From NCBI RefSeq assembly GCF_014201335.1, contig NZ_JACHEB010000015.1, positions 1 through 64,000 of the forward strand: 64,000 bases of DNA, in the 5' to 3' direction. Shown here one piece after another: positions 1 through 8,092 of this stretch. Position 1 is the stretch's first letter, and every line of letters begins with the position of its first letter. Source of the stretch: Tunturiibacter gelidiferens (GTDB lineage Bacteria > Acidobacteriota > Terriglobia > Terriglobales > Acidobacteriaceae). The notes beneath the pieces are model-generated. The model searched no databases and was not told the DNA's origin. It saw nothing but the letters and a program-made list of their open reading frames with translations. The position numbers and the translations under genes were made by a program.

Positions 1-3
1 ATC

Positions 4-76
4 GCCGGTCTCCTTGTCTCCCGCGCTTCCAGCGCGTCGATAACTGGGAGCTTAACGCATCCCGCTGGAGACCGGC
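4..76. repeat. Short inverted repeat, 10-bp arms
   Basis: The 10-mer GCCGGTCTCC at 4-13 is matched by its exact reverse complement GGAGACCGGC at 67-76. The 53 bp between them have no reading frame I recognise. It could be a small hairpin-type repeat, a leftover end of a mobile element, or a weak terminator downstream of the minus-strand regulator that ends at 132. No target-site duplication is visible because the left flank is outside the window. Confidence 0.4.
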
Positions 77-131
77 CTTCTCATCCCATCTGTTATCGTC
101 GCCAGCTGACCATTGTAGATATAAGCCGACT

Positions 132-724
132 TCACGGGATTAATCCGGAGTCCGTCACCGAGGTGATCTCGAGCGATCCGCTAGTCAGGATGGCGCTCGC
201 GATAATGTGAAAGAGATGATCGGCCAGCGGCGCGAACGAGGGTTGGTCGACTGCCCAGCCGAGAGCCGCCATCAGGGCGAACAGATCGTCCCCATTAATA
301 TCGGCGCGCGCCGTTCCCTTAGCCTGAGCACGGAGCAGTAATCGCGCGCTCGCTGAGTGGATCGCTGCGCATGAAGCATAAAGAGCGGAGTCGGGGTTCG
401 TGTGGGCAGCCGCTATCAGGACGACAACTCCCCTGTAGCTCTGGGCGAAACCCACCCATTCGCGAAACCAGGACACGAGTGCTTCGTCAGGTGAATTCGC
501 CGTTTCGAGTTCGTCTGCCTTCTGCGTCAGTGCGTCCAGATTCGTACAAAGCAACGCTTCGAACAAGGCTTCCCGCGTCGGGAAGTGACGAAGCAGCGTG
601 GCTAACCCGAACCCAGCCCGGCGGGCGATATCGCGCATAGACGCATCGACACCGTTCTCGGTGACGACGTCGCGCGCGCCACTGCAAGTAAGTGGCTGTA
701 ATTCTTTCTAGCATCAGCTCGCAT
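132..724 (-). pseudogene. TetR/AcrR-family regulator, frameshifted
   Basis: One-component repressor of the TetR family, broken by a frameshift. Translation from the ATG at 724 begins MRADARKNYSHLLAVAR and then leaves frame. The continuation, RDVVTENGVDASMRDIARRAG and the rest of the helix-turn-helix (recognition segment with TREALFEALL), lies in another frame and runs to the stop at 132. The break falls in a GC-dinucleotide run near 671-682. The 593-nt span minus two bases is exactly 197 codons, the size of a normal TetR protein, so two extra bases explain it. The C-terminal ligand domain (ALYASCAAIHSASARLLLRAQAKG) is complete. It lies divergent from the reductase remnant at 864, a common TetR-target layout, with palindromes between them. 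A slipped-strand or sequencing error in the repeat cannot be excluded. Confidence 0.85.
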
Positions 725-732
725 GGGCTCCC

Positions 733-793
733 TTGACAAATGGATCAGTGATCCACATCATGAAATATCGATTTGGGCCGGTGATCCAGATCA
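733..793 (+). promoter_or_regulatory. Divergent promoter with TetR-type operators
   Basis: A perfect 15-bp palindrome, TGGATCAGTGATCCA (741-755), sits in the 17-bp spacer between a consensus -35, TTGACA (733-738), and a weak -10, CATCAT (756-761), reading toward the reductase. A second dyad, TGATCCAGATCA (782-793), reuses the TGATCCA half-site. The placement between a TetR gene and a divergent gene suggests that the TetR product bound here; that is an inference. Confidence 0.6.
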
Positions 794-863
794 TATCTGA
801 ATGATACAGCGCACTGGACCCATTCAGAGCGGAAGCACCACCCACGTCACAAGGAGACTGCAC

Positions 864-1248
864 ATGAGCATTATCAGCATCATCGTCACAGGAAGCATGA
901 CCGCGGCGATCGGCGGTCTTGCCGCCAGGGCCGGACACACCGTCGAGGTCATGAGACGCGACGCCGCAAAGGCGCGGGCGCCGGCCGAGCAGGTCGGAGC
1001 TGGCGCGACGACAGGAACGTTCGGCGCCGCCCCGGCCGGGGACATTGTCATCCTGGCGGTTCCTTACTCCGCCGTTCTCGACGTGGTGAAGCAATACGGC
1101 GAAGAGTTGGCAGGCAAGATCCTTGTCGACATCACCAACCCCGTCGCCCCCGACTACATGAGCTTCGTTACCCTGGCGACAGTTCCGGCGCGCAGAGGAG
1201 ATCGCCAAGGCCGCACCTGCCGATGCGGATGTTGTCAAGGCCCATAAC
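864..1248 (+). pseudogene. NADPH-dependent F420 reductase-like protein, truncated and frameshifted
   Basis: Remnant of a small NAD(P)-binding oxidoreductase of the F420-dependent reductase type. The ATG at 864 has an AAGGAG ribosome site at 851-856. The N-terminal Rossmann segment (MSIISIIVTGS, then IGGLAARAGHTVEVM) and the core (GDIVILAVPYSAVLDVV, then ILVDITNPVAPD) are in one frame. Near 1174 one base appears to be missing, and near 1194 an AG doublet appears extra. After both corrections the frame gives GAQEIAKAAPADADVVKAHN and then stops resembling the family. The first glycine motif also looks altered (VTGS where the family has GTGN). About the last third of a normal 200-residue protein is absent; the corrected frame runs straight into the small ORF at 1249, as if a deletion had joined two genes. 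Confidence 0.8.
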
Positions 1249-1407
1249 GTGAGTGAGCGTCTCGACACGCTGGCGGACGAACATCCAACCGTCTCAGAAG
1301 CCCTCATGACTATTTCGGGAAACGTTCGTCACACCGCCACGTTGCTGCAGGTATTGGTTATGACAAAAATGGGGCCGCTCTCCGAACCGGGTCCAGCAAA
1401 TGCGTGA
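1249..1407 (+). CDS. Small protein of unknown function (52 aa, GTG start)
   Basis: An open frame of 52 residues beginning VSERLDTLADEHPTVSEAL and ending GPANA before the TGA at 1405-1407. It is mostly helical in composition with a hydrophobic stretch (TATLLQVLVMTK). It looks like a small conserved soil-bacterium protein whose start was lost or replaced, because it is contiguous in frame with the corrected end of the reductase remnant upstream. There is no good ribosome site before the GTG, so expression is doubtful. I do not know a function. Confidence 0.4.
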   Translation: MSERLDTLADEHPTVSEALMTISGNVRHTATLLQVLVMTKMGPLSEPGPANA

Positions 1408-1428
1408 TTGGCCTCCCGCGTGTTGCTC

Positions 1429-2165
1429 TCATTTGAGAGCGCCTGCTCGGCCTTGAGTCCGTGGGGTGTCCCCGATACGGGGCTTCTCCGCGTTATCCTG
1501 TTCGGGTAGTTCATCATGTAAAACCACATTCAGCAGTGTCTTGTGCAGGCGGATGCGCCCGTTGTATTCAATCAGGCCGAGCTTGCGAAAGCGATTCATG
1601 AAGAAGCTGACACGCGACCGGGTAGTACCGATCATCTCCGCCAACGTTTCCTGGGTGATCGGCGGAATCAGCGGTTCCGGCTCGCCTAGCATGCCAAGCT
1701 CTGCCATTAACAGGAGAATTCTCGCTAGACGCTTTTCACTCGAGTTGAAAAGCTGATCGATAAGATCGGCCTGGGTCCTCATACTGCGGGCGAGCAGAAA
1801 CTTCAGGAATAGGTCAGAGAATGCATGTTCCTTGTGCATGACACGGACCATCTCCCCCACTCAATCTTCAGCGCCATGCATGGGGTAATGGCGGTGGCAG
1901 TGGCCATACGCACTCCACCTACGCTCGCGAGCGATTCCTCTCCAACGAAATCGCCGACAGAGAGAAGCGCGATGGTGGCCTCTTTACCGCTCTTTGAAAC
2001 AACAGTAAGTTTGGCGCGACCTTTCTGAAGATAGAAAATGGAGTCGGCAGGAGTACCCTGTGAAAAGAAGTCCTGCTTGGGCCTAAATTGAACGATTCTT
2101 CGCCCCAATCCGGCTTTCTCCAGAAAATCGACGGCGTCAGAGGCGGTGCTCTTCAGATCAACCAT
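1429..2165 (-). pseudogene. Crp/Fnr-family regulator, frameshifted
   Basis: Cyclic-nucleotide-type one-component regulator. From the ATG at 2165 the product begins MVDLKSTASDAVDFL and carries the beta-roll sensor domain (RPKQDFFSQGTPADSIFYLQ, SKSGKEATIALL, GDFVGEESL). Near 1857, in a run of five Cs on the plus strand, one base is missing. The rest continues in another frame: dimer helix (HAFSDLFLKFLLARSMRTQ) and the C-terminal winged helix with the recognition segment TQETLAEMIGTTRSRVSFFM. The two parts together have normal family length (about 245 aa). I see no FNR-type cysteine cluster, so it is closer to the Crp side. Both halves are well preserved, so the break is recent or a sequencing indel. 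Confidence 0.85.
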
Positions 2166-2857
2166 TTGGATGGTCCCGCCCCAGAAGGGTGTTTCTGGAA
2201 ATCCAGTACACACATCCGATTTGAAGAAGAAAAGGAACCCCTCCAAAGGAATTATAAGCTCAGGTGGAATATAGGCCGATTTCGATACTGTCAAGCGTAT
2301 TCCGTTTCAGGAACCCATATTCGCGTTCCAAAGCGTCGCACCAACAGGAAGCAAAGATCTGTGCTGTTCTGCTCACGCTTCATGTCTCTAATTCGCTTCG
2401 AGCGCTCGTAAAGAATCTAAGTTGGCGAGAACAGGGCAATGCGCTCATCGAGCCGTGGGAACGGAGATGGGTCCTGATAATGCTCTAGGATCCATGAATA
2501 TTTGAGTTCCGAGCGGCGGTCAATACAGACGCGGTCACGGCTGCAGCAGCCCACCCTGAAGGGAGTAAGGTGCGGTTTGCCCGTGATTCACGGCGTAGAT
2601 CGCCAAAGACATAGGAATACGTACATTAGCGTCCACACTCGGCACAGACCCTAGTACGTACGCACTTCGAATGCGCGGCTGAGCTGTGGGGGGGCGGACC
2701 TGCCCCTATGATCTGTTCATCTGCAGCGCTCGCTTCAACGATGACCCACTACCTCTTCCCCATGAATGGGACTTATATTTTCGCGAAAGTAAAGAAGATG
2801 AGTGCTGTCGCGATTGCCAACTAATACACAACAGTCGAATGAGGTTATCAATGATCA
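2166..2857. other. Region without a recognisable gene
   Basis: About 690 bp upstream of the Crp/Fnr gene. Both strands are interrupted by stops at short intervals, and the short frames present show no family signature I can name. It probably contains the regulator's promoter on the minus strand and otherwise eroded DNA. Confidence 0.5.
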
Positions 2858-3162
2858 TCAGCGTTGCGCGTGGATCGTATCTGCCGTCCGAGCCGATTCC
2901 GGAGTTGACAAGTTGCTGACCTGCTCTTTACTCATGATTCGGTAATTGCTGTAGTGAATCGTCAATTCGGCGGTTCCAAGCCGGATCTCGGTGATGCTGT
3001 GGTTGCGTTCAGGAAGCCAGAACCCGTCGACTTTCATGTACACCTGTTCAATTTCGCTATCCTTCGTCCAGAAGGAGGGTTCTTTGCGGGCTCTGTTTCC
3101 ACCCGGGCTACCGCAAAGTCTCCTGCATCCACCCAGATTCGGCCTTGGTAAAGAAACTTATC
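2858..3162 (-). pseudogene. Remnant of an outer-membrane lipoprotein-sorting-like protein
   Basis: On the minus strand, frame one gives KFLYQGRIWVDAGDFAVARVE followed by TEPAKNPP. After a one-base loss near 3075 the next frame continues SFWTKDSEIEQVYMKVDG, FWLPERNHSITEIRLG and TIHYSNYRI before the stop at 2858. This pattern (strand-rich, FLYxGRIWVDAxDFAV, then FWLPxxNxS) is that of periplasmic proteins related to LolA/LolB-like lipoprotein-sorting domains that are common in Acidobacteriota. Only the C-terminal part is left; the N-terminus with signal peptide is missing and a TAG lies just upstream of the conserved part. Upstream, 3158-3265 encodes a short zinc-ribbon-like start (MHLVCRQCSTRF) that is probably unrelated. 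Confidence 0.6.
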
Positions 3163-3265
3163 CTTCGTTTTGGGCCTCTTCTACGATCTCGTTCCGCGTA
3201 TCGAACGGAATCAATTGCAGTTCTGTCGTGAATCGCGTGGAGCACTGACGACAGACCAGGTGCAT

Positions 3266-3670
3266 GGCATCCTCCTCCGATTACAGAAGACTACATCCTT
3301 GCTTGAAGAGATCGCCCGTGCCGTCCATTCCAGGTAACAATACGATTTGGATTCGCTCGATGGGCACTCATATGATGTTAGCGGATGCCCTCATTCCCCT
3401 ATTCATGAAAAACGCGGTTATAGGCAACTTCGTGACGAACTTGCCGAAGTGCCTAGTTCAAGGAACCTGACGGGCTGCTAGGTGTTCAGCTTAGGCCTAG
3501 GCATAACCGCATGAGTTCATTTGGGAGGCTCCACCGCTGATGATGAAGTTACAGCTTCTGGGGCATTCAACTTTACAGTTGGTTGATCATTGCGGTTTAT
3601 TGAGTGTTCAGGAACGGCTGGCTGCGGGGCCAAGCAAGCCGTTTCGGCGATCGGGTTCGCTTCGCAGGTG
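3266..3670. other. Region without a recognisable gene
   Basis: About 400 bp between the lipoprotein-like remnant and the hydrolase. Short frames on both strands carry no motif I recognise. It may hold further debris of the kind seen on both sides. Confidence 0.4.
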
Positions 3671-4795
3671 TTATTTCTTCTCGGCCGTCTTTTCTGTCTG
3701 GGCCAGGAAGTCGATGAGGTATTGCTTCCATACGATGGCCTGGGTGTGGGTTCCGTGACCGCGGGTGGCGTCGGAGATAGGGATGAGGATGAACTTTGCG
3801 CTCGGCATCCTGGTGACCATCTTTTCGGCGATGCCGAGTTCAGGTGGGTTGATGAAGTCGTCGGCGGAGTTAATCCAGAGGACGGGCGCGGTGATAGTCG
3901 CTAGCTTTGGCGCGGGGTTGTAGTTGCGCGAGGCGTTGACGTAGTAGAGGAAGTTGTTAGCGTCGGTGCGGGCGATGTCGGCGGCGATGGCGCGGTCGAT
4001 GAAGGCCTCGGCCTGGACGCGGGTGGGGAAGTTTTTCTGGAGTTGTAGGGGAGCGCCGCCCGCGATGATGATGAGGTCGTTGGCGCCGCGAAGGCCTTCG
4101 GCGGGCTCGGTGGTGTATTCTCCGTTGTTCCATGCTGGATCGTGTTTGATCGACTCCATGGCCATGTAACGCCACATGCGGTTGCGGCCGGCGAGTTCGA
4201 CGGGGAGGCATGCGAAGGGTGCGAGAGCGTCGGAGAACTGGGGGAAGGTTTCGCCCCAGACAAAGGACTGCATGCAGCCCATAGAGGTGCCGAGGATGAG
4301 GCGGAGGTGGTCGACGTGGAGGCCGTCGGTGAGCATGGTGTGCTGGGAGGCGACCATGTCGTCGTAGTCGTACTGGGGGAAGTGCATGTGGAGGCCGTCG
4401 GATGGCTTGGAGGATTCGCCGTGGCCGATGTCGTCGGGGAGGATGATGAAGAATTTTGTGATATCGAAGGGCTGGCCGGGACCGAAGAGGACGTCGGAGA
4501 AGACTGGGTTGAGGAGTGAGTGGGCGTCGCCGCCGGTGCCGTGGAGGAGAAGGATGCCATTATCGGTATGCCCGGCGGCGTCGCGGTGCGGCTGGCCTAG
4601 GGTGAGGTAGTGAAGCTTCAACTCGGGGAGGGTTTCGCCGGTGCCGAAGCGGAAGTTCTTAATGACGTAAGTGCCGTCCTGACTGGGCCACTTGGTGGGA
4701 GTGGGTTGAGAGTGGGCGGCGATGGTCGAGAGCGCGACGAGAAGAATAGGACAGATAACGTTGCGGGTCAGGCGGGCTAATGAGATCGGCGTCAA
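3671..4795 (-). CDS. Secreted alpha/beta-hydrolase, homoserine O-acetyltransferase (MetX)-like
   Basis: Intact 374-residue protein with an N-terminal signal peptide (hydrophobic ICPILLVALSTIAAHS, cleavage probably after AHS). The fold is alpha/beta hydrolase of the MetX-like group: oxyanion-loop segment LLLHGTGGDAHS, a DDIGHGESSKP segment, the nucleophile elbow GTSMGCMQ with the catalytic serine, a late aspartate in WINSADDFINP, and a histidine in RGHGTHTQA. True MetX enzymes are cytoplasmic, so the signal peptide points to a periplasmic esterase or acyltransferase and not to methionine synthesis. The start is a TTG at 4795 with a GGGAG ribosome site eight bases upstream; no ATG precedes the signal peptide. 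It stands alone, flanked by decayed genes, but shows no damage. Substrate unknown. Confidence 0.8.
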   Translation of the reverse strand: MTPISLARLTRNVICPILLVALSTIAAHSQPTPTKWPSQDGTYVIKNFRFGTGETLPELKLHYLTLGQPHRDAAGHTDNGILLLHGTGGDAHSLLNPVFSDVLFGPGQPFDITKFFIILPDDIGHGESSKPSDGLHMHFPQYDYDDMVASQHTMLTDGLHVDHLRLILGTSMGCMQSFVWGETFPQFSDALAPFACLPVELAGRNRMWRYMAMESIKHDPAWNNGEYTTEPAEGLRGANDLIIIAGGAPLQLQKNFPTRVQAEAFIDRAIAADIARTDANNFLYYVNASRNYNPAPKLATITAPVLWINSADDFINPPELGIAEKMVTRMPSAKFILIPISDATRGHGTHTQAIVWKQYLIDFLAQTEKTAEKK

Positions 4796-5232
4796 GGGCG
4801 GCTCCCGAAAGGTGATATATGTGATATCTCAAAATATACCTTCCGGCGGTTTTGGTGGAGCAAAACGACAGGCTCATTCCGCGCTATCGAGCTCGACTCG
4901 CCGCAACATTCAAATGAATGGAAAGCGGGGCTTTCGGAAACTACGATATTGAACTTTCCGATAACCCGACTTTTCAGGCCCTACAGGATGACGTCGGGAT
5001 CGCCGTTATTCGGTAGCGATTCACCGCTTCCTGGATGCCGTCTTGTGATTTTCGTCATACAATCCTCCCAATTGCCGCGGCCTTTGCGGCGCGGTGGAAG
5101 AATTTAAGCTCGGCGGCCCGTACTACGGCAATGGAGAATTCCTTCAGATCTCCTTCAGAATTCCTTTCGATCGTCATGTGACAGATCTTCTCGTCTTATG
5201 CTTCCGGCTCCAGGTTGAGTCACCCGCAAATT
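4796..5232. other. Intergenic region between divergent genes
   Basis: About 440 bp separating the hydrolase (minus) from the winged-helix pseudogene (plus). AT-rich patches near 4812-4845 (with repeated GTGATAT) could hold the hydrolase promoter. No gene or RNA is recognisable. Confidence 0.4.
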
Positions 5233-6398
5233 ATGGACAGCGCACGTTACAACTTTGGTGAATTCCAGTTAGATGTGGGGGCCTTTGAGCTTCAGCGCTC
5301 TGGCGAGCGAGTGCCGCTGGAACGGATTCCGATGGAGTTGCTGATTCTGCTAGTTGGTCGGAAAAGGGAACTTGTTACCCGAGAGGAGATAGCCGAAAAG
5401 TTGTGGGAAAGCGAGATCTTCATTGACACCAATACGGCGATCAACGTCGCCGTGCGTAAAGTTCGGCAGGCGCTGGATGATACCGTTGAGAGCCCTGGCT
5501 ATATCTTGACGATTCCGGCCAAGGGGTATCGTTTTATAGGTTCAATCTCTAGCAGCTTGCCACAGTCGCCGGACGTAACTCCCACCAGCCAAAGTTCTCT
5601 TGAAGTATCCGCTGACGGCATTGGGCCGGCTCCGATCTCAATCAAAGCTTCGGATCAGCTCGTAGCCACTGCGACTCAACCAGCGAAAGCCCGCTCCGAA
5701 CAGATGCCCGACGTCATTCGAAGTTTACACCTCAGCGGGCGGTGGCTAATTTGGATCTTCGTTTTGGGAATCGTCGGCCTTGCGCGCTGGTGGCTGTTTT
5801 GCGGACTAGAAGTCACAGTAAGGCCAATAAAGTGATGTTCGTTGTTCTTCCCTTTGAGAACCTCACGGGCGATCCGAACCAGGAGTACATTGCCGATGGC
5901 ATGACCGAAGAGATGATTACACAGCTGGGCGGACTCGACCCTGAGCACCTCGGCGTAATCGCCCGCACCTCAACCATGAGATTTAAAAGAACGCAGAAGA
6001 GCGCCGCGGAGATCGCCCGCGAACTAGGCGTGGGTTATCTATTGGAGGGCAGTGTTCGCCACGTCGGAGATCGAATGCGAATCACGGCGCAGTTGATTTA
6101 GGCCAGCGACCAGACCCACCTCTGGGCGTCCGACTACGACAGCGACTTGAGCAACCTGCTTCAGCTGGAAAGTGATATTGCCGCAGCCGTTGCCAGCCAG
6201 GTCCAGGTAAAAGTAATGGCCAAAGAGCGAACAAGGTACACCCATTTGGTCAAGCCCGAGGCTCAAGCCGCCTGTCTCCGTGGTCTGGAAGACTGGAATC
6301 TGCGCAACGGCAGTTCCATGGTGGATGCCATCTCTGAATTCAACCAAGCCATTGCAACAGACCACAGTTATGCGTTGCCCTTCTCGGCGAGGCTCTAA
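5233..6398 (+). pseudogene. Winged-helix/TolB-like membrane regulator, multiply disrupted
   Basis: Acidobacterial regulator of the CadC-like type: cytoplasmic OmpR-type winged helix, one membrane span, then a periplasmic TolB-like N-domain and TPRs. The first frame (ATG at 5233, MDSARYNFGEFQLD) carries the whole DNA-binding domain (FIDTNTAINVAVRKVRQALD, then YILTIPAKGYRFIG) and the membrane span (RWLIWIFVLGIVGLA). A shift near 5805-5815 moves the rest to another frame, MFVVLPFENLTGDPNQEYIADG and TSTMRFKRTQKSAAEIAREL. That frame is cut by a TAG at 6099-6101 where the family has Gln (QLI-stop-ASDQTHLWASDYD). The frame reopens to 6398 and ends before the TPR array. At least three lesions, so it is a true pseudogene. 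A TTG at 5215 is an alternative start. Confidence 0.85.
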
Positions 6399-6400
6399 TC

Positions 6401-6780
6401 AAGTCTGGACTACGCTTAGAGAAAGGGGCATAATGTCGTGGTCAAAAAGGCAGGCGCGATGACCCCGTTCAAAATCCGTGTCCTTGAGGTGGTGGACGAT
6501 CTGAATCAATTCTTCGCAGAGGATATTGAACAATTAGGGATGCTGATCGCTGCCAAAGGCTCATTCGCAGGCGCGACCTTGAGGTTTTCAGGACGATAGG
6601 CAAAAACGGGGCGACAGCCGACTATCGTGTACTGCTGATGCCCAGCGTGGTTTCGTTTGACGCGGGTGTTGGATCCAGGCGCAGCTGACTTCCAATCTGG
6701 CCGTTGGTGGAATTGCCGGACGGGAACATAGGGCTCGGTTCGCAACATTCACGGCGCCAGAGAAAATTGAACATGGAGGG
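6401..6780 (+). other. Eroded coding remnant, family unknown
   Basis: Short plus-strand pieces in different frames look protein-like: TPFKIRVLEVVDDLNQFFAE around 6460-6530, then NGATADYRVLLMPSVVSFD around 6610-6665. They suggest a gene broken by frameshifts, but I cannot name the family, and it is unclear whether it belongs to the TPR end of the upstream pseudogene. Confidence 0.3.
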
Positions 6781-6788
6781 AAAGTGCC

Positions 6789-7304
6789 ATGGAATATATG
6801 GTTAAGCGCATTTCGACAGGTGGGATTGCTGAGGCCGTCTCGAAGGCTGAACTCTATCGCTCGCTCAACGAACCGGAAGAGGCAGAGTCGATCTGTCGCG
6901 ATATCTTGACCATCGAACCGCAGCATCAGCCTGCATTGCGTTTACTTGGTCTCGCCCTTACAGATCAGTTCACCGGTCGTGGGTCTGATCGTTACCGGGA
7001 AACCGAAGAGATCTTCCGGCAACTCAAGGATCCGTACGAGCGCCTCTACTACACTGGGATTCTGCACGAGCGGCGCGCAAAAGCCCAGCTCAACGCTGGA
7101 CAACTACCTCGCTCATTGGTGGCGCTCTTCGACCATGCTCTGCACCATTTTACAGAAGCTGAGAAAATCCGCCCGGCAGGGAACGACGATGCGATCCTTC
7201 GCTGGAATCGTTGCGTGCGGCTGCTTCAAAATCCAGCCTATGAATGGGGAGAATTGGAACAGGAATTGGTTCCCTTTGATGTCCAGGACGCCCGTCCGAG
7301 ATAG
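6789..7304 (+). CDS. TPR-repeat protein (171 aa)
   Basis: A small all-helical protein with tetratricopeptide-like repeats: SKAELYRSLNEPEEAESICRD, then ILTIEPQHQPALRLLGLAL, a pair around REIFRQLKDPYERLYYTGIL-like helices and FDHALHHFTEAEKIRPAGND. No signal peptide or membrane span, so cytoplasmic. The start is the ATG at 6789 with GGAGGG at 6776-6781. It is convergent with the succinate dehydrogenase operon, ending 35 bp from the stop of sdhB. It may be an assembly helper or adaptor; nothing in the sequence fixes a partner. The frame is intact despite the broken genes upstream. Confidence 0.65.
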   Translation: MEYMVKRISTGGIAEAVSKAELYRSLNEPEEAESICRDILTIEPQHQPALRLLGLALTDQFTGRGSDRYRETEEIFRQLKDPYERLYYTGILHERRAKAQLNAGQLPRSLVALFDHALHHFTEAEKIRPAGNDDAILRWNRCVRLLQNPAYEWGELEQELVPFDVQDARPR

Positions 7305-7339
7305 CAAATCTCTCCGGTAGTGAAAGAAACAAGTTTTAG

Positions 7340-8077
7340 TTAGAGGATGCGGAACAACCGCTTCAGGGGATCGAAGTAACGGTCCACCACGCGCTCTTTG
7401 AGCGGGATAATCGCGTTCTCTGTAATCGTGATCGACTCGGGGCAGACCTGCCGGCAACACGTCGTGATGTTGCAGTAACCGATGTTGTGCTTGTGCCTCA
7501 AATCGCTGACCCGGTCTTCTGTGTCAAGCGGATGCATTTCGAGTGCCGCAGCATAGACGAGCAGACGCGGACCGATAAATTCGTCGTGCTTGTTGTGTTC
7601 CCGGAGAACGTGGCATACGTCCTGGCAGAGAAAACACTCGATGCACTTGCGAAACTCCTGCACTCGCTCGACGTCGGCCTGCTGAATGCGCCATGTTCCA
7701 TCGGCTGCGTCGGGTGGCCGGGGCTTGAATTGCTTGATCGTCTTCTTGGCCTGGAAATTCCACGAAACATCCGTGACCAGATCGCGTATGACCGGAAACG
7801 CGTGCATTGGCTCCACGATGACCGGAATACTCAAGTCGATGGCACTTAGCCGGGTCATGCACATGAGGCTGGGCATGCCGTTGATTTCGGCGGAGCACGA
7901 TCCACACTTGCCGGCTTTGCAGTTCCATCTCACCGCCAAGTCGGGTGCTTGCTGCGCCTGGATGCGGTGCACTGCGTCCAGAACAACCATGCCCTCCTCC
8001 ACGGATGTTGTGTAATCCTGGAATGCGCCGCCTGTGGAGTTTCCGCGCCAGATGCGAAATGTCGCTGGTGTGGCCAT
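7340..8077 (-). CDS. sdhB: Succinate dehydrogenase/fumarate reductase iron-sulfur subunit
   Basis: 245-residue electron-transfer subunit that passes electrons from the flavoprotein to the membrane. The N-terminal ferredoxin domain has the [2Fe-2S] cysteines in CKAGKCGSCSAEINGMPSLMC. The C-terminal domain has two cysteine groups, CIECFLCQDVC and CCRQVCPESI, for the [4Fe-4S] and [3Fe-4S] clusters. Length and motif order match the family. It is the last gene of a three-gene operon (anchor, flavoprotein, iron-sulfur), 15 bp after the flavoprotein stop. The sequence type resembles the actinobacterial Sdh1 group more than the E. coli enzyme. All ligands are present, so I expect a working subunit. 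Confidence 0.93.
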   Translation of the reverse strand: MATPATFRIWRGNSTGGAFQDYTTSVEEGMVVLDAVHRIQAQQAPDLAVRWNCKAGKCGSCSAEINGMPSLMCMTRLSAIDLSIPVIVEPMHAFPVIRDLVTDVSWNFQAKKTIKQFKPRPPDAADGTWRIQQADVERVQEFRKCIECFLCQDVCHVLREHNKHDEFIGPRLLVYAAALEMHPLDTEDRVSDLRHKHNIGYCNITTCCRQVCPESITITENAIIPLKERVVDRYFDPLKRLFRIL

Positions 8078-8092
8078 CTATTTCGTCTCCTG

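Noticed and set aside
132..2165. Programmed frameshifting as an explanation for the TetR, reductase and Crp/Fnr breaks
   Set aside because: No slippery heptamer with downstream structure is evident, and each break is simply repaired by adding or removing bases in a short run.
3671..4795. Methionine-pathway MetX
   Set aside because: Fold matches but a signal peptide is present and no met genes are nearby; called a MetX-like secreted hydrolase instead.
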